A stretch of DNA of 64,000 nucleotides from Roseivivax lentus. Its GTDB lineage: Bacteria > Pseudomonadota > Alphaproteobacteria > Rhodobacterales > Rhodobacteraceae. A program made the position numbers and the translations under genes. The notes beneath the pieces were generated by a model. That model ran no database searches and was not told where the DNA came from. It worked only from the letters and a program-made list of their open reading frames with translations. Positions within the stretch are counted from its first letter, which is position 1, and each line of letters begins with the position of its first letter. This document shows, in pieces, positions 63,670-64,000 of the stretch. The stretch spans positions 301,956 through 365,955 of the forward strand of contig NZ_FTOQ01000003.1 in assembly GCF_900156805.1 (NCBI RefSeq), given 5' to 3'.

Positions 63670-64000
63670 GGAATTTCTCGACAGTTTTTTTCAACGTCGT
63701 GAGAATACGATTTGCCGCCGAACGGCGTTTTTCTCAGCGGCTCAACCCGAAACGGGCCTATTCCGTTGAAATACCCGCGCTTGATCGAGGGCCGTGGTGC
63801 TGATTCAATTCCGCCGATGGGTGGGAGGATTGGCGATGATGGGACCCAGGAAGGAAGCGCAACCGGCGCTGTTCTACGAGTTCTCGCTTGAAGATCACGT
63901 CCCCGAGGATCACCTGCTTCGATCAATCGACCGGTTCGTCGATCTGAGAAACATCCGTGCCCATCTGGCAGATTTCTACAGCCATACCGGCCGCCCCTCC
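63670..64000 (+). mobile_element. Insertion sequence (IS1182/IS5-like), left end, cut by window
   Basis: The transposase gene at 63836 and the AT-richer sequence before it differ from the flanks in base composition. The GAATTTCTCGACAG stretch near 63671-63684 is a candidate left terminus. The other end is beyond the window, so terminal repeats and target duplication cannot be checked and the left boundary is approximate. Confidence 0.55.
63836..64000 (+). CDS. Transposase, N-terminal fragment (IS1182-like)
   Basis: The first 55 codons of a transposase; the gene runs past the window end. GGGAGGA stands at 63822-63828 and two ATG codons (63836, 63839) follow. The sequence EFSLEDHVPEDHLLRSIDRF then RNIRAHLADFYSHTGRPS matches the DUF772 N-terminal domain of IS1182/IS5-type transposases. 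It is the only clear mobile-element gene in the window. Confidence 0.82.
   Translation, partial: MMGPRKEAQPALFYEFSLEDHVPEDHLLRSIDRFVDLRNIRAHLADFYSHTGRPS

Noticed and set aside
63543..63926. Minus-strand open frame of 127 codons overlapping the insertion sequence
   Set aside because: Spans the junction of intergenic DNA and IS, runs antisense to the transposase start, and has low-complexity content.

Overview
The window is GC-rich chromosomal DNA from an alphaproteobacterium, most likely a member of the Rhodobacterales (Roseobacter/Rhodobacter group). The evidence is gene content and order: rseP-bamA-ompH-fabZ-lpxA-lpxI-lpxB, the AI-2E transporter-hdaA-ppk1-ppx string, glmM-folP-folB, glyQ-DUF6446-glyS-PPDK-like, an IalB-family protein, an RTX/Hint protein, a form II CoxL hydroxylase and a DmdA-like GcvT protein. 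I saw no rRNA, tRNA or CRISPR.

Layout. 1-7.4 kb is the envelope biogenesis operon (site-2 protease, outer-membrane assembly, lipid A synthesis). 7.6-13.6 kb holds an IalB-like secreted protein, an intergenic region with two candidate small RNAs on the minus strand, a HerA-like ATPase, VOC and GNAT proteins, a TerB-DnaJ protein and an endonuclease/phosphatase-fold protein. 13.7-19.6 kb (minus) is polyphosphate metabolism plus the DnaA regulator HdaA. proS (plus) and glmM-folP-folB (minus) converge at 21.2-21.5 kb. 25-33.3 kb (minus) holds a cell-wall hydrolase, a divergent PPDK-like enzyme and split glycyl-tRNA synthetase genes with a DUF1206 gene between them. A secreted pseudo-protease, a DMT transporter and two tiny membrane proteins follow, then ilvC, divergent from two tandem Lrp regulators with striking palindromes before the second.

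39.4-45.5 kb carries an ABC exporter of the PQQ-alcohol-dehydrogenase-associated type and a CoxG-CoxS-CoxL-CoxM molybdenum hydroxylase cluster. CoxL carries the form II active-site motif, so the substrate may not be CO. 45.7-52.9 kb has a methanethiol oxidase (SBP56)-ferredoxin-CoA-binding operon facing an IclR regulator, a DmdA-like folate-dependent protein, a CaiB/BaiF CoA-transferase with a glutathione transferase, and a DUF3291 protein. I read this as a possible methylated-sulfur or C1 catabolic neighbourhood; it is the best candidate here for an undescribed pathway module.

53-64 kb is accessory in character: a chromate transporter, a Nudix hydrolase, an RTX/Hint secreted protein, LysR and AraC regulators with dehydrogenases and small membrane proteins, and the left end of an insertion sequence cut by the window edge.

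Functions are assigned by reading motifs and from memory of families; no database search was run. Promoters, small RNAs and operators are pattern-based predictions.
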